In this document: piece by piece, positions 15,477-23,155 of the stretch
Numbering within the stretch: position 1 is the first letter of the stretch
How the letters are laid out: every line of letters starts with the position of its first letter
Assembly: GCA_964648365.1 (NCBI GenBank)
Contig: CAZYLK010000087.1
Span: 1-24,308 of the forward strand
From: SURF-32 sp964648365
Lineage (GTDB): Bacteria > Planctomycetota > Phycisphaerae > UBA1845
DNA length: 24,308 nucleotides
Direction of reading: 5' to 3'
The notes under the pieces: model-generated
Told to the model about the DNA's origin: nothing
The model's input: the letters and a program-made list of their open reading frames with translations, nothing else
Databases searched by the model: none
Made by a program: the position numbers and the translations under genes

Positions 15477-15707
15477 CTACCCTTCGCGGCTGCGCGTCCG
15501 CGCGGCCCTCGTTGCCACCAGGTCTTCGACCACCGAGACGAACGCCTCATCCAGTGGCCGACGTGCCAATTCTTTCATGAACCGGTCAAGGTCCATGGGC
15601 GGCGGCACGACACGCTTAATGGTCTGGCTGAACGACTCGTTCGGACGTTTGACGACCTTCAACCGGTCGTAGGCTTCACTGTCCAGGGTGATGGTGCGGC
15701 TCGCCAT
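15477..15707 (-). CDS. VapB-type antitoxin, apparently without its toxin
   Basis: 76 aa from ATG 15705-15707, preceded by a strong AAGGAG with 7-bp spacing. MASRTITLDSEAYDRLK and KRPNESFSQTIKRVV match the UPF0330/VapB antitoxin family, with an N-terminal ribbon-helix-helix or AbrB-like DNA-binding part. The C-terminal half (MDLDRFMKELARRPLDEAF) is where antitoxins of this type bind VapC. The next gene, 32 bp downstream, is the SUKH protein rather than a PIN-domain VapC. Antitoxins of this family usually autorepress, and a promoter with a palindromic spacer lies just upstream. Confidence 0.8.
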   Translation of the reverse strand: MASRTITLDSEAYDRLKVVKRPNESFSQTIKRVVPPPMDLDRFMKELARRPLDEAFVSVVEDLVATRAARTRSREG

Positions 15708-15729
15708 ACCGATTCTCCTTATGCCCGAA

Positions 15730-15758
15730 ATGATAGGCGGGTGACCCCACCGATACAA
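15730..15758 (-). promoter_or_regulatory. Sigma70-like promoter of the antitoxin-SUKH pair, palindromic spacer
   Basis: On the minus strand, TTGTAT (15758-15753) and TATCAT (15735-15730) are separated by exactly 17 bp. The spacer contains GGGTCACCC, a 9-bp palindrome centred between the two boxes. That is a good place for an autorepressing antitoxin to bind. The match and spacing are seen directly; regulation is inferred. Confidence 0.6.
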
Positions 15759-15856
15759 TCGGCAGATACACGGCGTGAGACATGCAGTTCTGCTACGGGT
15801 CGGTCATCCTCGCGGTCGATTGCCCCGTTGGTCGTTCCGGCTGTATCTGACTCGCC

Positions 15857-18172
15857 TCACTGCTTCCGTAAAAACCGCGCCCGATCCTCGTACAGCCGCC
15901 GATCCGAACTGCCCGGCGGGCATTGGGCGGCCAACTGTTCGAACAGCGCCGCCGCTTCCTGCGGGTCGCCGCACGCGGCCAGCACTTCGGCAAGATTCAC
16001 GTTCGCCTGCCAGTGCGTCCGGTTCAGTTCAACCGCCCGACGGGCATGCCTGACGGCCGCGGTGCAGTCGAAGCGCTGCGGGTCCAGCTCGTCGATCAGC
16101 AGCACCGCCAGATTCGTGTGTGCCTCCCAGTCATCGGGTGACAGGGAAAGCACGCGGCGCAGCGACTCAACCGCGGCGCGCCTATCCCCGAAGGCCGCCG
16201 CGGAGAACGCCAGGCCCTTGTGCGCCGCGGGGTCGTCGGGCCGCAACTCCGTCCACCGTCGATACGCCTCGACCGCCTCGGCCGGGTCGATCGGCTCCGC
16301 CGCCAGCGCCCAGGCGCGGATCGCACCAGCGTTGCCGGGGTTTTCCTGCGCGGCGAGCCGGGCGGCAGCCAGTTCACCCTCGACATCCGCGCCCGCGGCC
16401 ATGCGCCGCGCCCGCTCCAGCGCGGTCGCGATCTCCATGTTTCGCCCGCCCATGCGCTGCGCTTTCTCCAGCATCGCCAGCGCTGCGTCCCATTGCCCGC
16501 TTGCGAGGTAGACACATCCCAGGTCGTAGTAGTATTCGGGATAGGCGTCGTACGTTTCGATGGCCTCGATCAGGAGCGCTTCCGCGGCCGCGAGGTTTCC
16601 ATCGTCCAGCTCGCGGCGTCCAACGATCCACAGCGTGTTGGCGCTGCGTGAACCCGGCGTCATCGCGGCCAGATCGTGGTCGTAAAGGGTGCGATTGTCG
16701 ACCCAATCCGGATTGCGAACGAGTGTGCGCACGGTCAGCGCGACGATCGCCGCCGCCAGACCCGCGCGAACGAGCCGGCGTACGGCCGGTTGACAGTCGC
16801 GCCAGAATGCGGAAGCGGCCCACGCGTGCAGCAGCAGCCCGAACGCCACGCATAACCAGATCGACGGCGCGTAGAAGAACCGTTCGGCGAAGATGATGTC
16901 GATCAGGAGAAACGTGTTGCTGGTAACGATGTAGCTGCCGACGAACCCGGCAACCACCAGCCAGCCGGCGCCGCCGTGACGAACGGACCGCAGCGCCCAG
17001 CGAAACATGACGACCGTGACGGCCGCGCCGAGGAGAAAGTAGGGCTCGACGACGGACCGCGTCGCGGGGATTACCCCCAGCGCGTAATCGAGCAGCAGCC
17101 GCGCCGGCCAGACCATCAGGGCGACGTACCTGCCGAGCAGCGAAAAGGGCGTCAGCACGCGCTCCAGGGCGCCGGCTTCTCGAAGCGGGTTGCCAGGCCC
17201 GACGCGCTGGCCGCCGATGGACATGCGAAAGCCACAGACCTGAAATCGCACGAGCAAGTACGCCACGACGATCGCGACCAGCGGGACCACGATCCACATC
17301 CACTGCCGCCAGCTCGGCATCGCAGGCCGGCCCCGTGGCGGTTCATCGCCCTGCCGAACGACATTGGCTTCGGGCGGGAGTACGCTGACGGCGGTAGACG
17401 CACGCGCGGATCTCGAGGCCGGGCTTGCGCCGGCCGGCGTGTCCGCCTGCGGGTGTTCCGTGCGGGACCGCGCGGCTGAGCCGCCAGCCACGACGGACGA
17501 CGCGCGGCATCGCCAGACAATCCAGAGCATGACCATGCCCGCCGTTGCGATGCCGCTCTCCTTGCTGGTTACGGAAACGGCGCAGCCGGCCACGATTGCC
17601 AGCCATGCGCCCGCCGTACGGCCGGAGCGCCTGCCTGCCGGCAGCGCGTCGCACCAGCGGTCCGCGCCCCACAGCGCCAGCAGCCCGCCTGCGGCCGCGA
17701 GGAGTTCTGCCCGCCCGATCACGTTGGCGACGACTTCACAATGGATCGGATGGACCGCAAAGATCAGTGCGACCAGCGCCGCCACGGACGACGCACACCC
17801 GAGGCGGGCGGCCAGCCAGAAGACGCCCACGCAGACCAGTGCATGGAGGACGACGTTGACGGCGTGAAACGGCAGCGGGTTTTCGCCGGAAAGCCGGCGC
17901 TGGATCGCGTAGGTGAAAACGGTCAACGGGCGGTAGAGGACGTCGATCTCGGAGTTGACATCGCTATTCGGCCAGTATGGCTTCGCCCACGCTGCGTACC
18001 ACGCCGCATCCGGCTGCGTCACCGGATTCGTAACGATGATCGGAACGTCGTCGTTCGTGAACCCGTTTGGCAGCGAGTTCAGATAAACGGCGACACCGAT
18101 CAACGCGACGACCACGCCTGCGTGCCATCCTTCCCGGCGCCGGGCGTTCGCGCGGTTGTTCGTCCACGTCAT
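15857..18172 (-). CDS. TMTC-like membrane O-mannosyltransferase with C-terminal TPR repeats
   Basis: 771 aa from ATG 18170-18172, which overlaps the stop codon of the upstream BNR gene as ATGA. The N-terminal half is a polytopic GT-C-type membrane domain. Helix 1 (about 18-31) is followed by the acidic pair D41-D42 in FTNDDVP, YRPLTVFTYAI (80-90), HAVNVVLHALV (103-113), HPIHCEVVANVIGRAELLAA (141-160) and several more helices. These are hallmarks of the TMTC/PMT family, which transfers mannose from a lipid-linked donor to secreted protein Ser/Thr on the non-cytoplasmic side. A low-complexity loop lies around 215-285. Residues ~510-771 carry tetratricopeptide repeats (for example YYDLGCVYLASGQWDAALAM). 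Coupling to a secreted protein gene suggests that protein could be a substrate, which is inferred. Confidence 0.85.
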   Translation of the reverse strand: MTWTNNRANARRREGWHAGVVVALIGVAVYLNSLPNGFTNDDVPIIVTNPVTQPDAAWYAAWAKPYWPNSDVNSEIDVLYRPLTVFTYAIQRRLSGENPLPFHAVNVVLHALVCVGVFWLAARLGCASSVAALVALIFAVHPIHCEVVANVIGRAELLAAAGGLLALWGADRWCDALPAGRRSGRTAGAWLAIVAGCAVSVTSKESGIATAGMVMLWIVWRCRASSVVAGGSAARSRTEHPQADTPAGASPASRSARASTAVSVLPPEANVVRQGDEPPRGRPAMPSWRQWMWIVVPLVAIVVAYLLVRFQVCGFRMSIGGQRVGPGNPLREAGALERVLTPFSLLGRYVALMVWPARLLLDYALGVIPATRSVVEPYFLLGAAVTVVMFRWALRSVRHGGAGWLVVAGFVGSYIVTSNTFLLIDIIFAERFFYAPSIWLCVAFGLLLHAWAASAFWRDCQPAVRRLVRAGLAAAIVALTVRTLVRNPDWVDNRTLYDHDLAAMTPGSRSANTLWIVGRRELDDGNLAAAEALLIEAIETYDAYPEYYYDLGCVYLASGQWDAALAMLEKAQRMGGRNMEIATALERARRMAAGADVEGELAAARLAAQENPGNAGAIRAWALAAEPIDPAEAVEAYRRWTELRPDDPAAHKGLAFSAAAFGDRRAAVESLRRVLSLSPDDWEAHTNLAVLLIDELDPQRFDCTAAVRHARRAVELNRTHWQANVNLAEVLAACGDPQEAAALFEQLAAQCPPGSSDRRLYEDRARFLRKQ

Positions 18173-19980
18173 TCGCAAGCGTACTCCCGTTGCGCTTGCG
18201 CCCCGCATCCCCACACAGCCGTCGCCGTGCCGGCGCCCGGCGGCAGGCCCGTCAGTTTGAGCCTGGCCTTGCCCTTGCTGTTGAGTTGACCCTCGCCGCT
18301 TTCGCCGCTGGAGAGGCGGACTTCGACGCTGTCGCGATCCCGACCTCCGACCAGCTTGACCTTGAGCTTGCCGGCGCCGCGGCGGAACTTGCAGACGGCC
18401 TTGGCGATCCGCTCGTTGCCGGTGCAGGACTCGCACTCATCGGGAATGCCGTTGTGATTGTCGTCGTCGCTGGTGCCGTTGGCGATGTCGTCGCCGTCAT
18501 GCACGTGGTTGCCGTTGCAGTCGATTTCGATCCGGCTGAAGTAGATATCCTGTTCGCCGTTGAAGGTGGCGCAATAGGTCAACAGGATTCCCGCTTCCGT
18601 CGAGATCATGTCGTTGTAGTCGCCCATTTTGTTCTGGCGCGGGAAACCCAGAAAGCTGTCAAACGTCTCCGTGATTTCGACGTTGCGGGCCCAGGTCCGT
18701 CCTGCGTCCGTCGAATAGGTGTAGAACAATTGCGAGATGCGCGGGCTGCCGCCGCCGTTGCGCGTATCGTCCCACACGGCGTCGATGCGACCGCTGGCCG
18801 CCACCGACAGGGTGCCCATCCACTGCCAGAAGTTGCCGACGTCATCGTTGACGCGAAGGGGCGCACTCCAGGACTGACCGCCGTCGGTGCTGCGGATGAA
18901 GTTCACGTCCATCGGGTCGCCGCCCGGCGGGTTGACCGAGGCGAGGACGTACAGGTTGCCGCGCGTCGGCCCGTCGGAGTAGTCCGCGTCGATCCACACC
19001 TGACCGAGCAGTCCGTCCGGGTTGGGCGTGGAGAAGCCGCCGTGACTGCCGGAGGACCCGCCGAGGTTGAGCGTGGTGGCGAATGGAAACGTGGGAACCA
19101 CGCCGCCGTCCTGCGCGTCGTCGGAGCGGACCAGGACGTGTGAATCCTGCGCCAGCGTCGAGCCCACGATGAAGAGCGACCCCGTATCCGGGTGGACCAC
19201 CATCGTCCCCCACTTCAGCCGCGGGTTGGGCATCGCGAACGGCCCCTGATACGCAAAGCCCGAGTCGATCGAACGGGTAAAGTCATTGCTGCCACAACAT
19301 GAGAACTGCACGTTCCACGTCTGGTAGATGTGGCCGTCGCCGATCAGGCCGGTGCGATCCACCGCGATCCACTGCTTGTCGCCGCCGAAGGCGGGGATGG
19401 GATCGGACCAGGAAACACCCCCGTCCGTCGATCGAAACACCTCGACCGAACGCAACTGCGGCGTGCTGAGGCTGGAGTAGAAGAAGTTGCCGTACGAGTC
19501 GGCCCGCAGCACGGGATCGGTGCGAAACGTACCCGGATCGAGCACGCCCGCATTGGTCCACGATGCGCCGCCGTCTCGGCTGTACGCCAGTCCGGCCTCG
19601 CGGTAGTTCGAGTTGATGGTGTCGAACTGCCGCCAGCCGATCGCCATCAGGTCCGGGTTGTTCGGATCCATCACGATCGACGACTCGTTGGCCGCGTCGC
19701 CGACGATGTTGTTGCCGTTGTTGTCCGTGTTGACCTGGATGCTCTCAAACGCGGCGATCACGGATCGCCCGGCAGGGCTGGTGGCCGCGCCGACCAGGCC
19801 CAGGTGCGGACCGGCGGGGCCGAGGTGCGGATCGACGTGGGCGTCCTTTTCGTGCGGGCGATCGAGCGGAGCGACCGCGGCGTCGTGCGGCGGGGGCTGA
19901 TCGACCACGGCCGCGGCGGCAACCGTCGCGCTCAGCATTACGCCCGTCAAAGCCCCCGCGAAACCAACGAACCGAGCCAT
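18169..19980 (-). CDS. Secreted Asp-box (BNR, sialidase-fold) beta-propeller protein
   Basis: 603 aa from ATG 19978-19980, with GGAGGG 6 bp upstream. A signal peptide (residues 1-24, ending ATVAAAA) precedes a propeller with four clear Asp-boxes of type SxDxGxxW: SRDGGASW, STDGGVSW, STDGGQSW and STDAGRTW. No sialidase Arg triad or FRIP motif is evident, so enzyme activity is not claimed. After the propeller comes an Asp/Asn-rich stretch (DCNGNHVHDGDDIANG and DDDNHNGIPDECE), similar to Ca-binding type-3 repeats. The C-terminal ~85-residue module has Cys near both ends (CTGNERIAKAVC to GCGAQAQREYAC). The stop overlaps the start of the TMTC-like gene, so the two proteins are probably made together. 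The role is likely extracellular binding or structure. Confidence 0.88.
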   Translation of the reverse strand: MARFVGFAGALTGVMLSATVAAAAVVDQPPPHDAAVAPLDRPHEKDAHVDPHLGPAGPHLGLVGAATSPAGRSVIAAFESIQVNTDNNGNNIVGDAANESSIVMDPNNPDLMAIGWRQFDTINSNYREAGLAYSRDGGASWTNAGVLDPGTFRTDPVLRADSYGNFFYSSLSTPQLRSVEVFRSTDGGVSWSDPIPAFGGDKQWIAVDRTGLIGDGHIYQTWNVQFSCCGSNDFTRSIDSGFAYQGPFAMPNPRLKWGTMVVHPDTGSLFIVGSTLAQDSHVLVRSDDAQDGGVVPTFPFATTLNLGGSSGSHGGFSTPNPDGLLGQVWIDADYSDGPTRGNLYVLASVNPPGGDPMDVNFIRSTDGGQSWSAPLRVNDDVGNFWQWMGTLSVAASGRIDAVWDDTRNGGGSPRISQLFYTYSTDAGRTWARNVEITETFDSFLGFPRQNKMGDYNDMISTEAGILLTYCATFNGEQDIYFSRIEIDCNGNHVHDGDDIANGTSDDDNHNGIPDECESCTGNERIAKAVCKFRRGAGKLKVKLVGGRDRDSVEVRLSSGESGEGQLNSKGKARLKLTGLPPGAGTATAVWGCGAQAQREYACE

Positions 19981-20130
19981 CGAAAACCCTCCAGACGCAG
20001 CGGCGCCGTCATTCCGTCGAAACGAGGCGGGGACGATCGGGCGCTGGCGACCAGGCGGCCATTCTACTGCATTCCCGCTGCGGACCCAAAAGCGTCTGGC
20101 GACCCAGAGGCCGCCCGACGCGACGATCGC

Positions 20131-21225
20131 TTACCCGCGGTCGACGACCAGATGGGCCGACTGTTTCGACACGGCCACGCGCGCGATCGTGCCGCTGTTG
20201 AACTCGAGGAAGTCGTCTTCGATGCCGTCCGAGAAGATGACGCCGCGCTGGGGCATCAACGATTCGAGTACGAGTTCCTCGCCCTCCGCAAGTACCCCGG
20301 CCGTCAGCGTCGCGGCGGACTGACGGCTGATGAACGGCTCGCGGACGGCCCAGGCCAGCCGCCGCTCGGTGCGATGCAGAAACGGCGGGCGCGGTTCGCG
20401 AGGGCGGGCGACGCCGACGGCGCTGCCGACCGAGGCTGCGCCCGATTCCGCGGCCGTGCTGGGGTGATCGCCCCCCCCCGTGTCGCTGTGCCGCGCGAGT
20501 TGCGAAACGCCTTCCGCCATGTTGAACACGGACGACAGCCAGCCCGTGGACCCGGCCCCCGTCGCCACGAGCACGCCGCTGGACGACTGCGGCTCGCAAC
20601 GCCCGTCGACCTCGAGCGTATATCGCGCCGAAGCATGGGAGGCGCAGCCGATGAAGAAGTCGTTGAACGCCAGCATGCGTTGCCCGTCCGCCAGCTTGAC
20701 CTCAGCGAGCGTAACCGACTGCGTTTCGGCCCGGCCGGCAAGCACCCGCTGCACCACCGCTCGTGCGTCCGCCGGCTGGAACGGCAACAGGACGCCGTCG
20801 TAACGTGACGGGTCCGGATTGACGCCGATGATGGGCAGGTCGCGAACGTACTTCGCCGTGTTGGCCACCAGACCGTCCTGCCCGACGACCACGACCGCGG
20901 CCGTGTTCCAGAAGTCAAACGACGGCACGAGCGTGCGATCGAGCGGCCGCACGGGCAGGCCCAGATCGAGTTCCTTGCGGATCAATGCCAGCGTTCGCTG
21001 ATAGGCGTCGTCTTCCGCCTGGTATTCCTCGAACGCGCCCGCTTCTTGCGCTTCCTGAGCCGCGGCGACGGCGGCGGCGCCCAGCGCGCGGCGGCGATCC
21101 GCCTCGATGGCGTGGGCGCGGGCGAGTTGAAACTTGATCATGCCGCCGGAGACGTAGCGCTTCTTCAGGCCCGACAAGCGCGTCTCGCGCGTCACGATGA
21201 CGATGTTCGGTTGCGATGCAGCCAT
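20131..21225 (-). CDS. Divergent NAD-kinase-like (ATP-NAD/sphingosine kinase fold) protein
   Basis: 364 aa from ATG 21223-21225. The first ~105 residues are a helical, Ala/Glu-rich region. The kinase-like core begins at VVVVGQDGLVANTAKYV (residues 111-127), where NAD kinases have GGDGT. The catalytic Asp (D117) is kept, but the second Gly is Gln and the Thr is Leu. PIIGVNPDPSRYDGVLLPF, FNDFFIG (N187-D188, matching the NE motif) and TGAGSTGW (221-228, matching TPTGSTAY) follow in the right order. An ~40-residue Ser/Ala/Pro-rich insertion lies around 243-282. Proteins like this are often called sugar or NAD kinases, but the altered motif leaves substrate and activity open. The SPFH gene is 79 bp upstream on the same strand, suggesting co-transcription. 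Confidence 0.8.
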   Translation of the reverse strand: MAASQPNIVIVTRETRLSGLKKRYVSGGMIKFQLARAHAIEADRRRALGAAAVAAAQEAQEAGAFEEYQAEDDAYQRTLALIRKELDLGLPVRPLDRTLVPSFDFWNTAAVVVVGQDGLVANTAKYVRDLPIIGVNPDPSRYDGVLLPFQPADARAVVQRVLAGRAETQSVTLAEVKLADGQRMLAFNDFFIGCASHASARYTLEVDGRCEPQSSSGVLVATGAGSTGWLSSVFNMAEGVSQLARHSDTGGGDHPSTAAESGAASVGSAVGVARPREPRPPFLHRTERRLAWAVREPFISRQSAATLTAGVLAEGEELVLESLMPQRGVIFSDGIEDDFLEFNSGTIARVAVSKQSAHLVVDRG

Positions 21226-21304
21226 GGGTCACCGCGGGTGCGGTCAGTAATCGGTGAACAGACGTCTATTCGCTGAGCCGCTCCCTCACCGTTGCGGTTC
21301 GGAT

Positions 21305-22294
21305 TTATCCCTTCGTGCCTTCCTGCCTCCGTGCCTTCGTGCCTTCTGCCCCGATCAGCGATTCGAGCAGATCCGGCGTGACGTTGAGCGTGCCGATCTT
21401 CTCCGCCTTGTCAGCCAGTTCGCGAAATGCCAGGGCGATGTTCATTCTGGGGTCGTTCAGCCCGCCGGCCGCGGTCAGCGTCTTCCAGTCCGTCTCCTTG
21501 AGCGCCTCGACGATCGCCTTCAGCCCGTGCGCGCGTGCATCGGATTCCTTGCGCTCGTTGGCGACCTTGTGATCCACCCAGGCCGCCCGCTGCTGCTCGA
21601 CGGCGATGTCGGCGGACATTTTCGTCTCGCGAACTTCGCGCTTCTTCTGCTCGACGGCGATCTCGGTGCGCAGTTCGTTTTCCTTGATCTGCCGCTCCAA
21701 TTCCACGGCCGCGTTGCGCCGGGCATAGATCGCCTCGTCCGCTTTGCGCAGCAGTTCCTCGCGGGCATCGGCCTGGAACGCCTTGGACATTTCCGGGCTG
21801 GGGCGAATCGACAGGATGTTCAAATCCATGACTTCGACGCCCAGGGTCGCCATCAGATCGGACGACTTCAGCCCGGCCATCAGGTGCTGGATCAACGCGT
21901 CGGAACTGATGAGCACGTCGCGCAACCTGCGTTGCAGCGTGAACGACCGCGCCAGCGTCTGGGCCGGGTGCAGCAGTCGCTCGCTGAGTTTCGTGGGGTC
22001 ATCGCTGCGATACCGCCCGGCCGCGTCCACGTTGAAATCCAGCACCTGCGTCACCCGGTCGGCATCGACGATGCGATAGGTCAGTTCGCCCTGGATCATG
22101 GCGTCCTGGAAGTCCGCGGTGACCTCGTTGAACACGAACGGAGCGCTGGTGCTGGTCAGCGGGACTTTCAGAATCTCGGAGACGGGCGAGACGTAGACGA
22201 AGCTCAGCCCGGCGCCCTTCCGCTTGAGTTGGCCGCCGACGTAATGAAAAACGAAAGTGGTGGGCGGGGTCTTGAGGTAGCGGATTCCGAACAT
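21305..22294 (-). CDS. SPFH/Band-7 (prohibitin/stomatin-like) domain protein
   Basis: 329 aa from ATG 22292-22294, with CGGAGGC 4 bp upstream. An in-frame upstream extension runs through an intergenic repeat and is rejected. The SPFH domain covers about residues 15-200 (LKRKGAGLSFVYVSPVSEIL, then FQDAMIQGELTYRIVDADRV and LGVEVMDLNILSIRPSPEM). A charged coiled coil follows (about 195-265, ELLRKADEAIYARRNAAVEL to ANERKE). No N-terminal membrane helix is obvious, so membrane contact would be peripheral or through partners. SPFH proteins form oligomeric scaffolds at membranes. The last ~12 residues (EGTKARRQEGTKG) are encoded by a degenerate repeat. The NAD-kinase-like gene lies just downstream. 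Confidence 0.88.
   Translation of the reverse strand: MFGIRYLKTPPTTFVFHYVGGQLKRKGAGLSFVYVSPVSEILKVPLTSTSAPFVFNEVTADFQDAMIQGELTYRIVDADRVTQVLDFNVDAAGRYRSDDPTKLSERLLHPAQTLARSFTLQRRLRDVLISSDALIQHLMAGLKSSDLMATLGVEVMDLNILSIRPSPEMSKAFQADAREELLRKADEAIYARRNAAVELERQIKENELRTEIAVEQKKREVRETKMSADIAVEQQRAAWVDHKVANERKESDARAHGLKAIVEALKETDWKTLTAAGGLNDPRMNIALAFRELADKAEKIGTLNVTPDLLESLIGAEGTKARRQEGTKG
21308..21349. repeat. Degenerate GTGCCTTC-type repeat overlapping the SPFH 3' end
   Basis: The plus strand shows repeated CTTCGTGCC, TTCCTGCC, TCCGTGCC, TTCGTGCC and TTCTGCC units of 7-9 bp just inside the SPFH stop codon. They encode the Gly/Lys/Arg-rich C-terminal tail on the minus strand. The repeat probably invaded or expanded into the gene end and shifted the stop codon. 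Confidence 0.65.
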
Positions 22295-22690
22295 GCGTGC
22301 CTCCGAGCAACGGGTCAGATCGTCCGTCCAGCGCCGCGTCGCGCCGAGCCGGATTATCGCCGGACCGGGCCGGTCCGCCAGCATCGACTCCGTCGATCGA
22401 CGCCGTGGACGCCGCCGGCGCCGGGTGCGTGACAAGTCCGGCGGGTGGCACGGTCTCGTCTTCGCGGCCGTGGTGAGCGCAGCAGGTGTGCAGCGCTCGG
22501 GAACATCTCGTTCCAGCACAACACGGCCTGCCTTCGGTCCGCCTCCGGCGGATGCCACGCGATTCACGCTCGGCGCACGACCGCCGTGAGCAGCCCAGAG
22601 TGTCGCGCACCCGCCGGCGCCGCCTTGCACCCGTCCGACGCCGCGGGTAGAGAAAAAGCTGGTCTCACCGGGATACGGCGGAGTCGTTCA
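22295..22690. other. 396-bp divergent intergenic region containing element copy B
   Basis: It separates the SPFH gene (minus) from the membrane-protein gene (plus). About 185 bp of it is the second copy of the dispersed element. The remainder is GC-rich with no supported gene. Promoters for both flanking genes should lie here, but none stands out. Confidence 0.6.
22425..22608 (-). repeat. Dispersed ~180-bp intergenic element, copy B (inverted)
   Basis: The reverse complement of this stretch matches 8048-8227 nearly end to end, with small indels. It contains a perfect short hairpin, TCCGCC-TCC-GGCGGA (plus strand). Like copy A it lies upstream of a minus-strand gene and carries no transposase. 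The boundaries are estimated by eye. Confidence 0.85.
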
Positions 22691-23149
22691 ATGGAAAACG
22701 TGGACTTTGTCGCGATGATCTCACGCTGGCTGCATATTACGGCGGCCATCTTCGCGGTCGGGGGAGCGGTGCTGATGCGCACGTCGCTGCTGCCCGCCGC
22801 GAAGGAGTCGCTCGACGACCCGACGCACGAGCGGCTGCGCGCGGCCGTAACGCGCCGGTGGAAGATCGTCGTCCACGTCTGCGTCACCGTGCTGCTGCTG
22901 ACGGGCGGCTTCAACTTTTACTGGCTGGCGCTGAAGCACGCCCTGCCCGCAAACCCGTACCACTTTGTTTTCGGCGCCAAACTGCTGCTGGCGCTCTTCG
23001 TCATTGCGATCGCCGAGATTCTCGTCGGGCGCAGCCCGGGCACCGCTCCCATGCGTGCGAACGCGTCCGTGTGGCTGTCGCGCCTGATCATCGCGGCCGT
23101 GCTGGTGGTGTTCGTCTCGGGGCTGCTGCACGCCATCCGCACGGCCTGA
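22691..23149 (+). CDS. Four-helix integral membrane protein, CopD-like
   Basis: 152 aa from ATG 22691, with GGCGGAG 7 bp upstream. Four hydrophobic helices are seen at about 8-30, 57-80, 91-112 and 127-147. Helix 1 starts SRWLHITAAIFAVGGAVLM, resembling CopD-like and related four-helix membrane families. His residues recur in or near the helices (H15, H62, H91, H147), so haem or metal binding is possible but unproven. I do not recognise a specific family. The Fpg-type glycosylase gene starts 6 bp after the stop codon, indicating an operon without explaining function. Confidence 0.75.
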   Translation: MENVDFVAMISRWLHITAAIFAVGGAVLMRTSLLPAAKESLDDPTHERLRAAVTRRWKIVVHVCVTVLLLTGGFNFYWLALKHALPANPYHFVFGAKLLLALFVIAIAEILVGRSPGTAPMRANASVWLSRLIIAAVLVVFVSGLLHAIRTA

Positions 23150-23155
23150 CGGGCG

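Noticed and set aside
18169..19980. Active sialidase
   Set aside because: The Asp-boxes are shared by many propeller proteins. The FRIP motif and Arg triad were not found.
19330..20808. A 492-codon plus-strand open frame opposite the BNR and NAD-kinase-like genes
   Set aside because: Its composition is Arg/Gly/Ala-rich, it shows no motif, and it covers two genes with signal peptide, Asp-boxes or kinase motifs on the other strand.
22295..22630. N-terminal extension of the SPFH protein to an earlier start
   Set aside because: The extension would be encoded by the dispersed repeat, while the ATG at 22294 has a good RBS and begins the expected domain.
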